Shown here: positions 42,492 to 51,192 of the stretch, piece by piece
Layout of the letters: each line of letters starts with the position of its first letter
Position numbering within the stretch: the first letter of the stretch is position 1
NCBI GenBank assembly: GCA_900079765.1
Contig: LT599017.1
Location: forward strand, 3,362,996 to 3,426,995
Direction: 5' to 3'
DNA length: 64,000 nt
Origin: an uncultured Eubacteriales bacterium
Lineage (GTDB): Bacteria; Bacillota; Clostridia; Oscillospirales; Oscillospiraceae
Translations under genes and position numbers: made by a program
Notes under the pieces: model-generated
The model's input: only the letters and a program-made list of their open reading frames with translations
Told to the model about the DNA's origin: nothing
The model's database searches: none

Positions 42492-44087
42492 TCAGGTTTC
42501 TGTCAAGGTCTCGAGGTATTCATCATAGGTCATCTTCCGGTCGATAAGCTGGCCGTTGGGGGTGAAGTCGAATACGCGGGTGGCCACGGTTTGTACCATC
42601 TGGTGATCATGGCTGGAGAAGAGCACATTGCACTTCACCGCCTCCAGGCCGTTGTTGACGGCGGCAATGCTCTCCAGGTCCAGGTGGTTGGTGGGCTGGT
42701 CCAAAAGGAGGACGTTGGCCCCTGAGAGCATCATGCGGGAGAGCATGCAGCGCACCTTCTCGCCGCCGGAGAGAACCTTCACCGGCTTATACACATCGTC
42801 TCCGGAGAAGAGCATCCGGCCAAGGAACCCCCGAAGGTAAGCCTCGTGGGGGTCGGTGGACCACTGGCGCAGCCACTCCACCAGGTTGTCGTCGTTATTC
42901 TGGAAGAAGGGGGTGTTATCCTTGGGGAAGTAGGAGAAGGTGGCGGTCTGGCCCCACTTCACCGTGCCCTCGTCAGGCTCCAGCTCACCAGTGAGGATTT
43001 TAAAGAGTGCGGTGTGGGCGTTCTCATTGTCGCCCACAAAGGCGATTTTATCCCCGTGGCCCACGATAAAGCTCACCTTGTCGAGAACCTTCACGCCGTC
43101 TATGGTCTTGGAGACGTCGGTGACAAAGAGGATGTCCTTGCCCACCTCCCGCTCGGGGGAGAAACCCACCCAGGGGTAGCGCCGGGAGGAGGCGGGGAAT
43201 TCGTCCAAAGTGATCTTCTCCAGCAGCTTACGGCGGGATGTCGCCTGCTTGCTCTTGGACTTATTGGCCGAAAACCGAGAGATGAACTCCTTGAGCTCCT
43301 GGGCCTTCTCCTCGTTCTTCTTGCTCTGGTTCTTCATGAGCTGCTGCATGAGCTGGCTGGCGTCGTACCAGAAGTCGTAGTTGCCCACGTACATCTTGAT
43401 CTTGTTGTAGTCGATATCCACGATGTGGGTACAGATGGTGTTGAGGAAGTGGCGGTCGTGGCTCACCACGATGACGGTGCCCTCAAAATCCAACAAGAAG
43501 TCCTCCAACCAGTTGATGGCGTTGATGTCCAGGTTGTTGGTTGGCTCGTCCATCATGAGGATGTCGGGATTGCCAAACAGGGCCTGGGCAAGAAGCACCT
43601 TCACCTTCAGGCGGCCGTCCAGAGTGTCCATGTTATCCCCATGGAGAGCGACGGGCACGCCCAACCCCTGGAGGATGCGGCTCGCGTCGCTCTCGGCCTC
43701 CCAGCCGCCCAGCTCGGCAAACTCCTCCTCCAGCTCACAGGCCCTGATGCCGTCGGCCTCGGTCATGTCCTCCTTGGCGTAGAGGGCGTCCTTCTCCCTG
43801 CCGATATCGTAGAGGCGCTGGTTGCCCATGATGACGGTGTCCATAACGGTAAAGGCGTCGTAGGCGTTCTGGTTCTGCTTGAGGATGGACATGCGAGTCT
43901 TGGGCAGGACGTTCACCTCGCCGGAGGTGGGCTCCAGCTCACCGGAGAGGATTTTCAAAAAGGTGGATTTGCCCGCACCGTTGGCGCCGATGATGCCGTA
44001 GCAGTTGCCCTTGATAAACTGCAGGTCCACGTGGGAGAAGAGAGGCTGGCCGCTGTACTGCAGCCCAAGGTCGGAAACTGTGATCAT
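42492..44087 (-). CDS. ABC-F family ATPase with a Gln for catalytic Glu in NBD2
   Basis: A 531-residue tandem ABC protein without membrane helices, of the ribosome-associated ABC-F group (YkpA/YbiT-like by length and by LLAQALFGNPDILMMDEPTNNLD). Walker A in NBD1 is GANGAGKST. The second NBD keeps LSGGEKVRC but its Walker B reads LLLDQPTNHLD: Gln464 replaces the catalytic glutamate. The NBD1 signature is LDGRL rather than LSGGQ. In laboratory ABC-F proteins an EQ change traps the ATP state on the ribosome, so NBD2 may be regulatory here. No linker-based antibiotic-resistance subtype can be assigned. Confidence 0.85.
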   Translation of the reverse strand: MITVSDLGLQYSGQPLFSHVDLQFIKGNCYGIIGANGAGKSTFLKILSGELEPTSGEVNVLPKTRMSILKQNQNAYDAFTVMDTVIMGNQRLYDIGREKDALYAKEDMTEADGIRACELEEEFAELGGWEAESDASRILQGLGVPVALHGDNMDTLDGRLKVKVLLAQALFGNPDILMMDEPTNNLDINAINWLEDFLLDFEGTVIVVSHDRHFLNTICTHIVDIDYNKIKMYVGNYDFWYDASQLMQQLMKNQSKKNEEKAQELKEFISRFSANKSKSKQATSRRKLLEKITLDEFPASSRRYPWVGFSPEREVGKDILFVTDVSKTIDGVKVLDKVSFIVGHGDKIAFVGDNENAHTALFKILTGELEPDEGTVKWGQTATFSYFPKDNTPFFQNNDDNLVEWLRQWSTDPHEAYLRGFLGRMLFSGDDVYKPVKVLSGGEKVRCMLSRMMLSGANVLLLDQPTNHLDLESIAAVNNGLEAVKCNVLFSSHDHQMVQTVATRVFDFTPNGQLIDRKMTYDEYLETLTET

Positions 44088-44338
44088 GTCGTACTCCTTA
44101 GAATATAGAAATCTTCATACAGAGGGTATCATAACATAAATATGTGAAAAAGAACAGGGGAAAATTGCGCACAGAAACGCTAAGCCTCCATTTAGAGGAG
44201 CTTGGCCCGGAGCGACAGGTAAAGCTCAGGGCCGCCATAGTGCGGACCGGGTTTGTCCGGAGTCGGAGGGGAAGCGCCCGATCCGCGAGACGTAAGCAGC
44301 GTGACAGAGAAACGCTACCCCCCCTCCCACGATTCTCC
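44088..44338. other. Hairpin-rich GC segment without a gene
   Basis: The span from the ABC-F start to the promoter at 44339 holds no supportable gene. A GC-rich central part (about 44150-44330) contains GAAACGCT twice (near 44175 and 44308), CCGGGTTTGTCCGG-like stem, and several small inverted repeats. One frame stays open through it (from 44144) with no ribosome binding site. It looks like a dispersed repeat; searching the rest of the genome would settle that. Confidence 0.4.
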
Positions 44339-44367
44339 TTGTATATTCCCCGGTCATCAGGTATAAT
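44339..44367 (+). promoter_or_regulatory. Sigma-A type promoter of the DUF1622-rlmA operon
   Basis: TTGTAT (44339-44344), 17-base spacer, perfect TATAAT (44362-44367), 34 bases before the start codon. Confidence 0.8.
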
Positions 44368-44401
44368 GAAGGCCGCATTATGGAAAAAGAGAGGGAGATT
44401 T

Positions 44402-44785
44402 ATGAACATGGAGGCATTGAGCGAAGGGCTGAAGCTCTATGTCGAGGAGCCGATGAAGGTCTTCGCGGAGGCGGCAATTCTGATGTTTGAGTGGATCGGC
44501 ATCATCGTCATCGTGGCGGCGGGTATCGTGGGCATCGTCAGCTACCTTCGCCGTGACCCGGAGACCCGACTCAAGCTGGCACAGGGCCTCGCCATGAGTC
44601 TTGAGTTCAAGCTGGGCGGCGAGATCCTGCGCACCGTCATGGTACGGGAGCTGGGGGAGATTGCCGTGGTGGGGGCCATCATCCTCCTCCGGGCCGCCCT
44701 TACGTTCCTCATACACTGGGAGATCAAGAACGAGGAGCAGAGCATAGGCGGCAGCCCCATCCACCTGCCCAAAAAGCACCAATGA
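44402..44785 (+). CDS. DUF1622 membrane protein
   Basis: A 127-residue protein with two or three membrane helices (about 23-48 and 76-100) and the DUF1622 pattern: WIGIIVIVAAGIVGIV, a LKLAQGLAMSLEFKLGGEILRT stretch bridging helices, and a final helix ending HWEIKNEEQ. Function unknown. It is preceded by AGAGGGAG and overlaps the next gene by four bases. Confidence 0.8.
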   Translation: MNMEALSEGLKLYVEEPMKVFAEAAILMFEWIGIIVIVAAGIVGIVSYLRRDPETRLKLAQGLAMSLEFKLGGEILRTVMVRELGEIAVVGAIILLRAALTFLIHWEIKNEEQSIGGSPIHLPKKHQ

Positions 44786-45606
44786 AGAGCCTGTTTTGCT
44801 GCCCCCTCTGCACCGCCCCTCTGGAGCGGGTGGAGGGGGTCTATGCCTGCCCCAACCGACACCGGTATGACGTGGCCCGGGAGGGGTACGTCCACCTCCT
44901 CCCAGCCAACCGCCTCCACTCCAAAGCCCCGGGGGACGATAAGGCTATGGCCGCCGCTAGGGCGCGTTTCCTCTCCGGGGAGCACTACACCCATTTGAAG
45001 GACACCCTGGCGGACCTGGCTCTGAAGCACACGCCTGACCATCCGGCGGTGCTGGACTCGGGCTGCGGAGAGGGGTACTACACCGCCGCCGTCCATGCAG
45101 CCATGAGGGAGGCAGGGAAAGGCCCCCGCACTGCCGGGGTGGATCTCTCTAAGCCATCCCTCAAGCACGCGGCCAAGCGGGAGCGGGAGGCCGAGTTCGC
45201 CGTGGCGTCGGTGTACCACCTGCCTGTGGCGGACGGGAGCGTCGATTTGCTCCTCAACTGCTTTTCCCCCCTGGCTATAGACGAATTCCGGCGGGTGCTG
45301 CGGCCCGGCGGGGTGTTGCTCTACGTAGTGCCCGGCCCCCGGCACCTGTGGGAGATGAAGAAGGTCCTCTATGACCGTCCCTACGAAAACCCGGAGGAGG
45401 CGGTGGCCTACGAGGGCTTTGAATATCTGGAGATCCGCAGTCCCGAGCGGGTAATGATCCTGAACAGTCAGGAGGTCATGGACCTCTTCAGCATGACCCC
45501 CTACGCCTGGAAAACCCCAAAGGCAGGGGTGGAGCGCCTGGCCGCGCTGGAAGAACTGAAGGTGCATGCCCAGTTTCGCGTTCACGTGTTTCGTAAGACG
45601 GAATAA
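44782..45606 (+). CDS. rlmA: RlmA-type 23S rRNA (guanine-N1) methyltransferase
   Basis: A 274-residue class I SAM methyltransferase with an N-terminal zinc finger (Cys in CCPLC and CPNRH), as in RlmA/RrmA, which methylates G745/G748 in 23S rRNA helix 35. VLDSGCGEGYY (about 90-100) is the SAM-binding motif, followed by GVDLS. Methylation at this site can affect macrolide/tylosin-like binding. Stop-start overlap with DUF1622 indicates coupling. Confidence 0.85.
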   Translation: MKSLFCCPLCTAPLERVEGVYACPNRHRYDVAREGYVHLLPANRLHSKAPGDDKAMAAARARFLSGEHYTHLKDTLADLALKHTPDHPAVLDSGCGEGYYTAAVHAAMREAGKGPRTAGVDLSKPSLKHAAKREREAEFAVASVYHLPVADGSVDLLLNCFSPLAIDEFRRVLRPGGVLLYVVPGPRHLWEMKKVLYDRPYENPEEAVAYEGFEYLEIRSPERVMILNSQEVMDLFSMTPYAWKTPKAGVERLAALEELKVHAQFRVHVFRKTE

Positions 45607-45613
45607 CCGTATC

Positions 45614-45652
45614 AAAAAGCTCCACCAACCCGCGGGTTGGTGGAGCTTTTAA
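45614..45652. terminator. Bidirectional intrinsic terminator
   Basis: Perfect palindromic stem (AAAAAGCTCCACCAACCC and complement) between the convergent rlmA and GtrA genes. Confidence 0.88.
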
Positions 45653-45675
45653 TGCCATAGCGCGCCCCTCGGAAG

Positions 45676-46125
45676 TCATTTAAAGACCCAGAACTTGTTC
45701 ATGAGGTAATTGTATAGGATCATACAGCAGGTAGCGGGGAGCTTGGCGATCTTATCGGACACATGGAAGAGGGATGCCACCGACCGGATAAGGAAGAGAG
45801 ACACCAGATAGTACCCCACGTTTGTGACGATGAAACGTACAGCCTCCTGCCTTGTGACCCGGTTCTTCTTCTCAAAGGTCCAGCGCTTGTTCCAAAGAAA
45901 GCTGTTGAGGGAGGCCGTCACAAAGGAGATGGCCTGGGCCACGGCGGTGAGCCAGAGGGGGAGGTCCGCGGCGTTGGAGTCGTACCCCGCAGCGGCGCAG
46001 AGAACCCGGAGTGCTATGGCGAAGACCGCTACGTCCACCAAAGTGTTGAGCACGCCGATCATGCCGAACTTGATAAACTTTCGGACGTCGAATACCTCAA
46101 TGAGGTACCTGAGCTTTTTTTTCAT
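45676..46125 (-). CDS. GtrA-like membrane protein (lipid-linked sugar flippase)
   Basis: A 149-residue protein with four membrane helices and the GtrA pattern: FGMIGVLNTLVDVAVF in the first helix, NKRWTF before the last two, and a C-terminal NKFWVF. GtrA-type proteins move polyprenyl-phosphate-linked sugars across the membrane. ATG at 46125 has GGAG. It is the last gene of a three-gene operon: GT2 (GtrB-like), a GT-C-like protein, then this. Confidence 0.85.
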   Translation of the reverse strand: MKKKLRYLIEVFDVRKFIKFGMIGVLNTLVDVAVFAIALRVLCAAAGYDSNAADLPLWLTAVAQAISFVTASLNSFLWNKRWTFEKKNRVTRQEAVRFIVTNVGYYLVSLFLIRSVASLFHVSDKIAKLPATCCMILYNYLMNKFWVFK

Positions 46126-46135
46126 CTCGTAACTC

Positions 46136-47650
46136 CTATGGCTCGTAGTAGCTGGCAGTGCCGCCGGCGCGGTCGTAGACCAGCACGGCGTCAAACCCGC
46201 TCAAATCGGCCCCCGCGGCACTTGGAACGGGGGTCACGTAGGGGAAGTCCCGGTTGCCGCTCTCACAGGCCAGGAGACCGGTGAATGCCCAGACGCTCTC
46301 GGTGGCCCCGTGGATATGTTCGTGAAATTCAAAGTTCTGTTCCGGGAGGTAGTTCCCCTCCAGGCCCACAACGGCCACTGTTCCTCCCACGGAGACGGCT
46401 TTCCCCTCGTCCAGCGCGGCCCGGACGGCAGTGCCGGCGGCCTGGTCGTTGAGGTAGGTCTGGCGGTAGTCGGCGAGCTCACTCACCGCCGCCACGCAGA
46501 AAACGAGGGCGAGAGCGGCACACACCCCGCCGGTAATTGTCTCCCGGAAAGAGGCGCGGCGGAACACTAGCCCGAAAAGGGCGTCGGCCATCAGTGCAAG
46601 GCCGCAAAAGGAAAAGACCGTGTTTCGCAGAGCGACAGCGGGCTGGGCCAGGACAAAGAAGAGGGTGATGGGTGCCAACGCCATGAGAAAGCCTATAATC
46701 AGAGCCGCAGGGGTACGGGTGGTCTCCCCGGTGTATTTTTTTGCAGAGAAGAACAGCAGGGCGCACAGACCCAGCAGGAGGATGGCCCACAGGGGGTTGG
46801 GGCCAGAAAAGATGAGCTCCGCCCCCCGGCGAAAACCCCGGGCCGCAGTCTTCCACCCCGCGAATACATAGACCTGCTTTGCTTGGAAGAAAGCGCTTTC
46901 GAACACCTCGTCCCACCCCGCCTGCCAGGGGAGGGTGAGCTTCATACGAGTGCCCAACTGCCCGGCGGCTGCGGAGAAGTAGCCCGTGAAGGCAAAATAA
47001 ATTCCCGCGTTCACAAAAGTAAGGAGGGCGAAGAGGCTTCGCCTCCGCTCTGTCTTAAATTCCAGAATGCCCACCAGCAGCGCCCCCGTGACGCTGAGCA
47101 CCAGCCCCTGTTCATAAAAGCAAAAGGAGAGGAGCTGGGTCACGAAGTAGAGGGCCAGCACGGGCCACCTCCCGTCCCGGCACCACCGCTGGAGAAGCCG
47201 CATGGCCAGTGCAGTGAGGAAGAGACTGGGGAGCACCCGGCTGGAGGCCGACACCCAATAGGTACCCTCCATGCCGAGAGGCAGGAGGGCGTAAACCGTC
47301 AGGAATACGTACCCGGTGCCAAAGTACTCCCGCCACACGTCCCGGAAGAGAACGGCGCTCCCCGCGTACAGGGCAGAGAGGATCGCCACCGCCAGAATCA
47401 TCTGTCCCCAAAACCGACTCCACACAAAATAGTCCCCCACGGAGGCCAGCGGTCGGGAGGCGAGGAGCCCCATGTCCATGATAACCTGCTTCGCCGTGTA
47501 AAAGGCCGACTGGTTGTGCATCTGGATATAGTCGTCCAGCTGGGGGAAGTACTGAAGGCCGAAGTAGCAGTACCGTAAAAAAACCAGCGCGAAGAGGAGC
47601 AGGAAAACGAGAAGGCCCCGCTCCCTCTTAAGCGCGTCCTTTTTTCTCAT
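46136..47650 (-). CDS. Polytopic GT-C-like glycosyltransferase
   Basis: A 504-residue protein with about ten membrane helices and a soluble C-terminal region. The first extracytoplasmic loop contains FPQLDDYIQM: adjacent acidic residues there are the hallmark of GT-C enzymes. No single family can be named. Together with the adjacent GT2 and GtrA genes it would form a three-component system transferring a lipid-linked sugar to a wall polymer or teichoic acid outside the cell. It overlaps the GT2 gene by four bases. Confidence 0.7.
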   Translation of the reverse strand: MRKKDALKRERGLLVFLLLFALVFLRYCYFGLQYFPQLDDYIQMHNQSAFYTAKQVIMDMGLLASRPLASVGDYFVWSRFWGQMILAVAILSALYAGSAVLFRDVWREYFGTGYVFLTVYALLPLGMEGTYWVSASSRVLPSLFLTALAMRLLQRWCRDGRWPVLALYFVTQLLSFCFYEQGLVLSVTGALLVGILEFKTERRRSLFALLTFVNAGIYFAFTGYFSAAAGQLGTRMKLTLPWQAGWDEVFESAFFQAKQVYVFAGWKTAARGFRRGAELIFSGPNPLWAILLLGLCALLFFSAKKYTGETTRTPAALIIGFLMALAPITLFFVLAQPAVALRNTVFSFCGLALMADALFGLVFRRASFRETITGGVCAALALVFCVAAVSELADYRQTYLNDQAAGTAVRAALDEGKAVSVGGTVAVVGLEGNYLPEQNFEFHEHIHGATESVWAFTGLLACESGNRDFPYVTPVPSAAGADLSGFDAVLVYDRAGGTASYYEP

Positions 47651-48348
47651 GACCGTTTCACCTGGTCCTTAATGCGCAGCAGGTCCCGGAACATCCGGGC
47701 GCTGTCCCGCAGTAGGTTCACCTTAGAGTCCCGGTGGTTCACGATGGACACGCCCTCCTGCTCAATGTCGAGGCCCGCCTTCCTGGCCCGGAGGAGCACC
47801 TCGAAATCGAAGGCAAAGCCGTCGGTGCTGCACTGGGAAAAGAGCGTTTGGGCGGCGGCGCGGGTGTACCCCTTGATTCCGCACTGGGTGTCGTACGGAA
47901 GGCCGGACAAAACGCGCACCAGCAGCCCAAAGCACTTAGAGGTAAGGAGGCGCAGGGGCGGGTAGTCCTTGTACCCCTCGGGATTTAAGCGACGGGAGCC
48001 GATGACCAGGTCGCACCCGGCCTCCTCCAGCTTGTCCAGCATGGAGGGAATATTCTCAAGACCATAGGCCAAATCCGCGTCGGTGCAGAAGACGTAGTCT
48101 CCCTCTGCTGCCAGCATCCCCACCCGGACGGCGGCACCCTTGCCCCGGTTGGGGGAGTATCCCTCCAGCCGGAGGTGAGCCCCCTCCAGGGGGCGGAGGA
48201 GCGCGGCCATGCCATCGGTGCTGCCGTCATCTACCACGACGAGCTCATAGTCGGGGTCGATACGGGCGAGCCGCTCCATTACGGTTTTTACAGTGTCCGC
48301 AATAATGGCCTTTTCGTTGTAAGCCGGGATGACCAGGGACAATTTCAC
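47647..48348 (-). CDS. GT2 polyprenyl-phosphate sugar synthase (GtrB/ALG5-like)
   Basis: A 233-residue family 2 glycosyltransferase. LVIPAYNE opens it; DDGSTD, the DAD metal motif in CTDADLAYG and a C-terminal SVQ-like loop with QCGIKGY fit dolichyl/undecaprenyl-phosphate sugar synthases such as ALG5 and GtrB. It would build undecaprenyl-phosphate-glucose (or a similar sugar) on the inner face. First gene of the operon; the promoter TTGACA-17-TATGAT lies directly upstream. GGGAGGT precedes the GTG start. Confidence 0.85.
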   Translation of the reverse strand: MKLSLVIPAYNEKAIIADTVKTVMERLARIDPDYELVVVDDGSTDGMAALLRPLEGAHLRLEGYSPNRGKGAAVRVGMLAAEGDYVFCTDADLAYGLENIPSMLDKLEEAGCDLVIGSRRLNPEGYKDYPPLRLLTSKCFGLLVRVLSGLPYDTQCGIKGYTRAAAQTLFSQCSTDGFAFDFEVLLRARKAGLDIEQEGVSIVNHRDSKVNLLRDSARMFRDLLRIKDQVKRS

Positions 48349-48368
48349 GGGACTACCTCCCTAAAATA

Positions 48369-48410
48369 GGCGCATGATACATTTTTCACGTAGAGTATAT
48401 CATATGCGCC
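48369..48410. repeat. Inverted repeat over the GT2 promoter
   Basis: GGCGCAT-GATA (48369-48379) pairs with TATC-AT-ATGCGCC (48398-48410), with a two-base bulge. One arm overlaps the -10 of the minus-strand promoter; this could be an operator. Confidence 0.45.
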
Positions 48411-48427
48411 AGAACTCGAAATGTCAA
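48399..48427 (-). promoter_or_regulatory. Sigma-A type promoter of the glycosylation operon
   Basis: On the minus strand TTGACA (48427-48422), 17 bases, TATGAT (48404-48399). The -35 is a perfect match. Confidence 0.8.
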
Positions 48428-48433
48428 TATTCG

Positions 48434-48462
48434 TTGCAAGCGGAGCGGCTATATGGTATACT
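48434..48462 (+). promoter_or_regulatory. Promoter of the DEAD-box helicase gene
   Basis: TTGCAA (48434-48439), 17-base spacer, TATACT (48457-48462). Its -35 lies six bases from the minus-strand -35, so the two promoters are back to back. Confidence 0.75.
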
Positions 48463-48497
48463 ACTATGAGAAATTGTGATAAAAGGACGTTTTACCT

Positions 48498-49697
48498 ATG
48501 GAAATCAACGGCCAGCAGGTCAATGAATCCGCGAAGTTTGCCGACATGAGCCTCTCCTCTGAGGTCATGCGGGCCATCAATGAGAAGAATTACATTCAGG
48601 CCACTCCCATCCAGACCGGGGCCATCCCCTACTTCATGGATTGGAAGGACGTCATCGCCAAGGCCCCCACAGGCACGGGGAAGACCTTCGCCTTCGGCAT
48701 CCCCATGGTGGAGCACGTGAACGCCGCCTCCAGCGATGTACAGGCCCTGGTACTGGCCCCCACCCGCGAGTTGGCGATCCAGATACAGGAGGAGCTGCGG
48801 GACCTGTGCGCCTTTAAAGAGGGCGTGCGCACCGTCTGTCTCTATGGCGGCGCGCCTATCGAAAAGCAGATTACCTCCCTGAAGAAGTGCCCCCAGATCG
48901 TGGTGGCCACCCCCGGGCGGCTGATGGATCACATGAAACGCCGCACCGTCCGCCTCGATAATGTACTCACCGTGGTGCTGGACGAGGCCGACCGGATGCT
49001 GGACATGGGTTTTGTCCGGGATGTGACCCATATTCTGGATTGCATCAAGAGCCGCAGAAATTTAGGCCTCTTTTCGGCCACCATCTCCCGGGAGGTGATG
49101 GACATCTCCTGGGTCTACCAGCGCGACCCCATCGAGATTACCGTCCAGGCCGACGAGAACAACCGCCCCGACATCCAGCAATACCGTATCGACCTCTCCG
49201 ACCGGAGTCAGAAACTGGACGTGATGGTGGCCCTGCTGGAGCACGGGGAGTACGAGCGGGCCATCGCTTTCTGCAATACCAAGAACATGGTGGACCGGCT
49301 GGCCGGCCTTCTCAAGATGCGCCACATCTCCGCTGAGGCCATCCATGGCGACATCCAGCAGCGCATCCGGGAAAAGACGCTGTCCGACTTCCGTGAGGGC
49401 AAGCTTCGGGTCCTGGTCGCCACTGACGTGGCGGCCCGGGGTCTCGACATCGACGACGTAGACGTGGTCTTCAACTACGATGTGCCCGACGAGATCGAGT
49501 ACTACATCCACCGCATCGGCCGCACCGGCCGGGCCAAGCGCCACGGCGTGGCCTACTCTCTGGTCGCCAACATTACCGAGGGAATGCGGATGGAGGAAAT
49601 CGCCAGGAACACCAAAAGCGACGTCTATCTCCTCAAGTACGACCGCACCGGCGCCCTCCTTCCCATGGGCGAGGATGTGCCCGAGCCGAGGAAATAA
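48498..49697 (+). CDS. DEAD-box RNA helicase
   Basis: A 399-residue, core-only DEAD-box helicase: Q-motif, motif I APTGTGKT (56-63), DEAD at 161-164, SAT in LFSATIS, and HRIGRTGR (motif VI) near the end. No C-terminal RNA-binding extension is present, unlike DbpA/CshA. It would remodel RNA in ribosome assembly or decay. AAAAGGACG precedes the ATG. Confidence 0.92.
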   Translation: MEINGQQVNESAKFADMSLSSEVMRAINEKNYIQATPIQTGAIPYFMDWKDVIAKAPTGTGKTFAFGIPMVEHVNAASSDVQALVLAPTRELAIQIQEELRDLCAFKEGVRTVCLYGGAPIEKQITSLKKCPQIVVATPGRLMDHMKRRTVRLDNVLTVVLDEADRMLDMGFVRDVTHILDCIKSRRNLGLFSATISREVMDISWVYQRDPIEITVQADENNRPDIQQYRIDLSDRSQKLDVMVALLEHGEYERAIAFCNTKNMVDRLAGLLKMRHISAEAIHGDIQQRIREKTLSDFREGKLRVLVATDVAARGLDIDDVDVVFNYDVPDEIEYYIHRIGRTGRAKRHGVAYSLVANITEGMRMEEIARNTKSDVYLLKYDRTGALLPMGEDVPEPRK

Positions 49698-49828
49698 GAA
49701 TAAGTGGCCGGGCGAATGGAGTTTTCGTCCGGCTTTTATACTGACTTTTTATAAATCTTCATACTTTCTTGATTTCTTCGAAATAGAGATATGGTATACT
49801 GAAAGCACTATGAAAGGGGCGGTGGATT

Positions 49829-51010
49829 TTGGAGCATCGAGAGCTCACCTGGCGGGAACGGGGCAGATTATGGCTGCGACTGGGGATTCGGCTGGCGCTG
49901 GTGGCGTTGGCGGTCTTCCTGCTGGTGCGGATCGCACCCCCGGTACTTTCCCTGCTCATGCCCTTCGTGCTGGCTCTGATCATGGCGTGGATCTTAAATC
50001 CCGTTATCCGGGCAGTGCAGCGGCGGCTGGGGGTATCCCGCAAGCTTTTGTCTTTGCTGCTCATCGTGCTGCTCTTCGCGGTAGCAGGGGGCGCGCTGGC
50101 GGCCCTCCTCTATAACATCGTAGCCGAGGTGGCCGCCCTGGTCTCCAATTATCCCGTCATCTGGAAGGACACCCTGCAGCCTGCCATCTACCAGACCGAG
50201 CAGTTCTTTTCCGAGCTTTTCGCGGCCTTGCCCGACCAGGTTGGTACGGTGGCAAACCGCACGCTGGACCAGCTGGTGGATTGGCTCAACTCGGCCCTTC
50301 CTGTCCTGGCAAGCCATGTGAGCAGCGCCGCCGGATCTTTCGCAGTCAGTATCCCGGCCTTCGCAGTCTCCACCATCATCTTCATCATGGCGTCCTTTCT
50401 CATCACATCGGACTATCCCCGCCTGCGCTTTCTCCTGCTGGACAAGCTGTCCGGCAGCATCCGCGGCCTCCTAAGTGATGTGAAACGGACGGCGGTGGCC
50501 GCCTTTGGCGGCTACGTAAAGGCCCAGCTCATTCTGTCGGCGGGCGTCTTTGTCATTCTGCTTTTGGGTTTTGTAATCATCGGGCAGTCCTACGCGGTGC
50601 TGCTGGCCTTTTTGTTGGCTGTGCTGGACTTCGTACCCCTCATCGGCTCGGGCACCATCATGATCCCCTGGGCGGCCATTGATCTGCTCACCGGGGAGTA
50701 CCGCCACGCAGCGGAGCTGCTAGTTATCTGGGGCATCATTGCTCTTTTCCGCCGCATGGCGGAGCCTAAAATCGTGGGCGATCAAACCGGCCTCTCCCCC
50801 ATTTTGTCATTGGTGAGCATCTACGTAGGTATGCAGGTGGCCGGGGTGGGCGGCATGATTTTTGGGCCCATGCTGTGCCTTATCTTCCTCAACATTTACC
50901 GGCTGGGTATTTTCGATGGCTCCATTACCGACCTTCGTCTGGCCGCCACCGACGTATCCGCCCTTCTCCAGAACCGCCCGGGTCCCGAGGAGGAAAAGAC
51001 AGAAGAGTAG
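49829..51010 (+). CDS. AI-2E/YtvI-type membrane permease
   Basis: A 393-residue polytopic protein of the AI-2E transporter superfamily (about eight helices). A soluble region follows helix three, LDFVPLIGSGTIMIPWA carries the family's Asp-Pro motif, and GPMLCL is near the end. In spore formers this branch includes YtvI, a sporulation protein; export of autoinducer or a cation is assigned in other branches. The TTG start has AGGGGCGGTGG upstream; TATACT at 49795-49800 may be its -10. Confidence 0.75.
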   Translation: MEHRELTWRERGRLWLRLGIRLALVALAVFLLVRIAPPVLSLLMPFVLALIMAWILNPVIRAVQRRLGVSRKLLSLLLIVLLFAVAGGALAALLYNIVAEVAALVSNYPVIWKDTLQPAIYQTEQFFSELFAALPDQVGTVANRTLDQLVDWLNSALPVLASHVSSAAGSFAVSIPAFAVSTIIFIMASFLITSDYPRLRFLLLDKLSGSIRGLLSDVKRTAVAAFGGYVKAQLILSAGVFVILLLGFVIIGQSYAVLLAFLLAVLDFVPLIGSGTIMIPWAAIDLLTGEYRHAAELLVIWGIIALFRRMAEPKIVGDQTGLSPILSLVSIYVGMQVAGVGGMIFGPMLCLIFLNIYRLGIFDGSITDLRLAATDVSALLQNRPGPEEEKTEE

Positions 51011-51192
51011 GGAACCGCCCGGGACCAGGGCAAACCGCCCGAGAGGAGGGTGCCTTTCACACCGTGGGCAAAAGCCTTGTTGCATCGTCCTGAAGGGCAA
51101 CGGGTTTGGAGGGTCGGTGAGAGGGCTAACCTCGTCATCTGCCCGGACGGGGACGCCGTGCGGCTGCTGCGGCAGAAAAACAATCAATATGA

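Noticed and set aside
44144-44401. Longer start for DUF1622
   Set aside because: The promoter (44339-44367) lies inside it, and the family domain begins after 44402.
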